Part shown: one piece after another, positions 61,228 through 64,000 of the stretch
Layout of the letters: each line of letters starts with the position of its first letter
Position numbering within the stretch: the first letter of the stretch is position 1
Assembly (NCBI GenBank): GCA_964397655.1
Contig: CAYNKA010000006.1
Location: 62,001 to 126,000 of the forward strand
Origin: CAYNKA01 sp964397655
Lineage (GTDB): Bacteria > Spirochaetota > Spirochaetia > DTKZ01
Length of the DNA: 64,000 nucleotides
Direction: 5' to 3'
The notes under the pieces: model-generated
Seen by the model: only the letters and a program-made list of their open reading frames with translations
Databases searched by the model: none
Told to the model about the DNA's origin: nothing
Position numbers and translations under genes: made by a program

Positions 61228-61866
61228 GTGATCGGAGAGGAGGCGCGGCTTTTCGTCGCATTCGGGATTCCGGGCGAAGTAGCCGACCATCTCGAAGCCG
61301 AGAGCCGAGGCCTCGACGGCCGTTATTTCCGGCCCCTCCGGCGGGACAATTACCACGTGACCCTCGCCTTCCTCGGCGACACCCCGGTCGGGTCGGTCGG
61401 CTCGATCGGGGACTGCCTCGACGCCGCTGCAGACGAAGCTCGGGCCTTCGAAGCCGGCCTCGGCGGGCCCGGCGCCTTTCCCCATGTCGGCGAGCCCCGC
61501 GCGGTCTGGTTCGGCCTCGCCGCCGGAGCGCGGGAGGCTGGAAGCCTCGCGGACCGGGTGAGGCGGAACCTCAAGGCGGTCGGAATCTCCTTCGACGGGA
61601 AGCCCTTCCGACCGCACATCACCACGGCCTACCTCCGGAAGGGCCTCCGCCGCGACGAGACGAGGGCCGCGGGAGAGGCGTTCGCGGACTATCTCAAAAG
61701 CCGGAGCGGGTACGGAGGATCGGGCGCAGGATCGTTGTCATTCGCGGTACGGGAGGTCCTTCTCATCAAGGGCGACCTCCGGCCCGGCGGTTCGGCGTTC
61801 ACGATTCTCTCCCGCCATTCGCTCGCCGGGATTCGAGATCTCCCGGGTTTACCGCTCAGCCCTTGA
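61228..61866 (+). CDS. thpR: RNA 2',3'-cyclic phosphodiesterase (2H family, LigT/ThpR)
   Basis: A 212-residue protein with the two catalytic HxT/Sx motifs: HVTLAFLG at about residue 45 and HITTAYLRKG at about 130, as in ThpR proteins that hydrolyse 2',3'-cyclic phosphate RNA ends. The start is GTG 61228, with GGAGGG eight bases upstream, immediately after the synthase stop. The longer ATG (61186) would overlap that gene by 40 bases. The 3' end overlaps the convergent gene by 11 bases. Confidence 0.85.
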   Translation: MIGEEARLFVAFGIPGEVADHLEAESRGLDGRYFRPLRRDNYHVTLAFLGDTPVGSVGSIGDCLDAAADEARAFEAGLGGPGAFPHVGEPRAVWFGLAAGAREAGSLADRVRRNLKAVGISFDGKPFRPHITTAYLRKGLRRDETRAAGEAFADYLKSRSGYGGSGAGSLSFAVREVLLIKGDLRPGGSAFTILSRHSLAGIRDLPGLPLSP

Positions 61867-62383
61867 GGAGCCCTTCCCCGGCGAGGATTTCGACGGTCCA
61901 TCGGGCGGCCGAGCCCACGACTTCCGTGCACTTGTCGGTATGGGCTCCGGCTGCGTCGAACTTCGCCAGTTCGTCCGGGTCCCGGAAGTAAAAGGGCCTG
62001 CCCATGATCTTCCGATGGATGTGGCTGCAGGTGACCGTGCCGAATTCTTCCATGAATCGGTCGTGGAGCTTGCGGACCAGGGCCGCGGTCCTGAGTCGAA
62101 TCTTCTCCGGATCGGCGAAGTTGTCCCTTTCGCGGCCGATGTGATATCCGATCATGAGCGCTCCGCCGGAATAGGCGCCGCAGTGCCCGTCCGTCTCCTG
62201 CGCCATTCCTCCCATGAAACCGGTCAATGCCTTGAAGAGCGCGTCGGTTTCCTTGTTCCTGACGCCGATGGCGTCCTGGAGGGCGGCGAAGACGCATTGG
62301 GCGCAGCCCCGGTAGGTTTTCTCGTACTCGAACCCGAGGTCATGGGCTTTTTCGGCGATGGATTCGATTTCTGCTTTTTCCAT
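61856..62383 (-). CDS. C_GCAxxG_C_C family redox protein
   Basis: A 175-residue protein from ATG 62383 (GGGGGAACAC upstream). The defining cysteine pattern is visible: RGCAQCVFAALQDAIG, GMAQETDGHCGAYSGGALMIG, TVTCSHIH and DKCTEVVGSAARW. Members are putative redox-active or metal-binding proteins, often found in anaerobes, with unknown function. In many genomes a paired electron-transfer partner is adjacent; here the neighbours are unrelated. Confidence 0.87.
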   Translation of the reverse strand: MEKAEIESIAEKAHDLGFEYEKTYRGCAQCVFAALQDAIGVRNKETDALFKALTGFMGGMAQETDGHCGAYSGGALMIGYHIGRERDNFADPEKIRLRTAALVRKLHDRFMEEFGTVTCSHIHRKIMGRPFYFRDPDELAKFDAAGAHTDKCTEVVGSAARWTVEILAGEGLLKG

Positions 62384-62555
62384 GTGTTCCCCCGTACAGC
62401 ATTTTACCGAATAGCGAGCCTCCGTCAATCTGATGAGCGAAGCATGAGTTGGGCACCTGCCGAGACCGATGAAAACGACCTTTCCTGCTTCCTCGATCGC
62501 CGGGCGACGCGACGAAGAGAGGCCCGGAACTTTTCCGGACCCCCGTTCGGCGGGG

Positions 62556-63878
62556 TCAGGCGCCCGTCGCCTTCTCCCAGTCGAAGAAGGCTGAAAGATA
62601 ATCGAACACGGCGAGATTGTACTGAAGCCTCGCGCCTTCGAGCTGGACCGAGGACTCGTTGAGCTCGAGCTGGGTTATGAGGCCGTTGTCCAGGGCGGTC
62701 TTCGCGACCGAGAAGGCGCGTTCCGCGGTTTCCACGACGGCCTTGGCAGAATCGATCCTGTCGCGCGCCTCGCGGAGGGCGAGGGAGAGCTGGCTGAGCT
62801 CGGTGACTACCTCGTCCTCCTTCTTCTTGAGTTCGAGTCCGGCCTTCTCGATCCTCACGTCCTCCTTCTCGAGGTTCGCCTCAATGGCCCCGCCCGTGTA
62901 GACGGGAAGGGCGATCTTTACGCCGAGCTGCACGATCTGGACCTTGTCCTCGGCCGGCCTGAAGGAGTCGCTCGATGCCTGGTACCCGTAGGTGAGGGTT
63001 CCCGTGACGACGGGGTAGTAGTCGGCTCTGGAAAGATCCTTGGCTATTTCCGTCATCCGCTTCTGGCGGAGGAGGATGCCGTAGTCGCTCCGGGAGGAGA
63101 GCACGCCGGCCAGGGCGGCCTGCGGCGGAAGGTCGGGGACGGAGGCGAAGCCGTCGGTGAGCGCCACTCGGGTTTCCGGGGGTATGCCTGCGAGGAGCTT
63201 GAGCCCAAGGAGCACCACGTCGCGGTTCTTCCTGGCCTGCGAGGTCTCCGCTATCTTGCTCTTCCAGGATACTTCGGCCCTGAGCATGTCGAGTTCGTCC
63301 GCGGCGCCGGCTTCGAACTTCCTCTTCACGTCGAGATAGATCTCCCTGTCGCTCTTTTCGGAGGCTTCCTTGACCTTGGCGACCTCGCCGAGGAGGACGG
63401 CCTGGTAGTAGAGCTTCTTGGCCGCGTTCCGGACGGAGCGGGTCGTTTCCTCGAGCACGTCGCGGGTGAGGCCGGAGTATTCCTCGCCGAACCTGAGGGC
63501 GTAGATCGCCTTGAGGTTGAAGAGGTTCTGGCTCATCACGAGGCCGGCCGAGAAGTCGTTGTTCCTGTTGACGTCGACCTTCCGGTAGATGAGCGGCTGG
63601 ACACCGCCGCCCGAGGTGTCCACGGCGACGGGATAATCCTGCTTCACGTCGAGGAAATTCCTGCCGTACCCGGCCTGGGCGTAGACGTTGGGAAGGAGGT
63701 TGGACCAGGCGGCCTTCACGTCGAGAAGGGCGGCCGTCACGTCCTTCCTGGCGAGGATGATGTCCTTCGAACGCTCGTCCACTCGGGCGAGATAATCCTT
63801 GAGGCCGAGCTCCTCCGCCGCGGACCATGCCGCGCCGAGGAGGAGGAAGGCGAGGAAGACGAATGCCGTTTTTCTCAT
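62556..63878 (-). CDS. TolC-family outer membrane efflux protein
   Basis: A 440-residue secreted protein with a signal peptide (FLLLGAAWSAAEE) and the duplicated coiled-coil plan of outer membrane efflux proteins: VKAAWSNLLPNVYAQAGYG, LNLVMSQNLF-like segment SAGLVMSQNLFNLKAIYAL, KFEAGAADELDMLRAEV, and in the second repeat ALPVYTGGAIEANLEKEDV and ALDNGLITQLELNESSVQLEGAR. It forms the trimeric exit duct for the RND pump whose gene ends in an ATGA overlap with this start. The adaptor gene must lie outside the window. Confidence 0.9.
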   Translation of the reverse strand: MRKTAFVFLAFLLLGAAWSAAEELGLKDYLARVDERSKDIILARKDVTAALLDVKAAWSNLLPNVYAQAGYGRNFLDVKQDYPVAVDTSGGGVQPLIYRKVDVNRNNDFSAGLVMSQNLFNLKAIYALRFGEEYSGLTRDVLEETTRSVRNAAKKLYYQAVLLGEVAKVKEASEKSDREIYLDVKRKFEAGAADELDMLRAEVSWKSKIAETSQARKNRDVVLLGLKLLAGIPPETRVALTDGFASVPDLPPQAALAGVLSSRSDYGILLRQKRMTEIAKDLSRADYYPVVTGTLTYGYQASSDSFRPAEDKVQIVQLGVKIALPVYTGGAIEANLEKEDVRIEKAGLELKKKEDEVVTELSQLSLALREARDRIDSAKAVVETAERAFSVAKTALDNGLITQLELNESSVQLEGARLQYNLAVFDYLSAFFDWEKATGA

Positions 63879-64000
63879 GCCGGTGCTCCTTTCTTGTGCT
63901 TGTGCCGGGAGAGGAATACTTCCAGCGCCGGTATGACGAGGAGGGTGAGCAGGGTCGAGGACAGGATGCCTCCTATGCTGACGATGCCCATGGGCTGGCG
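63875..64000 (-). CDS. RND/AcrB-type efflux transporter, C-terminal end (5' part outside window)
   Basis: The last 41 codons, open to the window edge: RQPMGIVSIGGILSSTLLTL, then LVIPALEVFLSRHK and a basic tail. This is the final membrane span of RND pumps, where GxxxIGGxxxSTLLTLxVxPxLY is typical. The stop overlaps the tolC-like start (ATGA), proving a shared transcript. Substrate cannot be told. Confidence 0.85.
   Translation of the reverse strand, partial: RQPMGIVSIGGILSSTLLTLLVIPALEVFLSRHKHKKGAPA

Overview
The window is a GC-rich, almost gapless bacterial chromosome segment with about 60 protein genes. I see no rRNA, tRNA, CRISPR array, insertion sequence or phage gene. The likeliest source is a free-living or host-associated anaerobic spirochaete (Spirochaetota). 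The pointers are solute-binding proteins starting with a signal peptide followed by AGGSKE or AGGGSES, lipoproteins with loose lipoboxes, a seven-blade SBBP-type lipoprotein, multi-PAS HisKA_2 kinases and a fermentative Ptb/Buk/IOR set. No marker gene proves the phylum, so this is inference.

Layout. 1-6.9 kb (minus): a catabolic operon of an enolase-superfamily enzyme, an NMT1/THI5-type ABC importer with two paralogous permeases, a Gfo/Idh/MocA oxidoreductase and a creatininase-family amidohydrolase. It faces a ROK regulator across a perfect ATTTTGTC-N9-GACAAAAT operator. 8.4-11.5 kb: ugpBAE glycerol-3-phosphate/glycerophosphodiester importer without its ATPase. 11.5-17.9 kb: TPR-SpoIID protein, UbiA prenyltransferase, EamA permease, and a DUF969-DUF979-pcp (pyroglutamate) operon. 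18-25.8 kb: aminotransferase and cysK; then an IclR regulator and ptb-buk-iorA-iorB, which together would ferment 2-oxo acids from amino acids to acids plus ATP.

25.7-31.0 kb (minus): speA, carboxyspermidine dehydrogenase, nspC and speB, a full SAM-independent arginine-to-spermidine route with translationally coupled genes; potABCD (43.2-47.0 kb) imports polyamines, and its potC carries an in-frame amber codon. 31-37 kb: TtcA-like PP-loop protein, a REC-PAS-HisKA_2 kinase and a chemoreceptor with a structured leader. 37-40 kb: metY-metA-ATC hydrolase (direct sulfhydrylation; MetA has the acetyl-CoA-type Glu111). 40-43 kb: a TetR/zinc-ribbon/CMD operon and a large propeller lipoprotein. 47-48 kb: ybaK and an Rrf2 regulator.

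48.1-57.7 kb is the most system-like accessory block: a GntR regulator, GH2 glycosidase, three-gene sugar importer, and a tightly overlapping cassette of PPC-domain protein, TIM-barrel isomerase, Gfo/Idh/MocA oxidoreductase and second TIM-barrel isomerase. The two arms diverge from a shared AT-rich region carrying the bipartite motif GTTATAA-N-TATAATC twice. 57.7-64 kb: second kinase with half a receiver domain, a lipoprotein, a squalene/phytoene synthase, ThpR, a C_GCAxxG_C_C protein and a TolC-RND efflux operon cut by the window edge.
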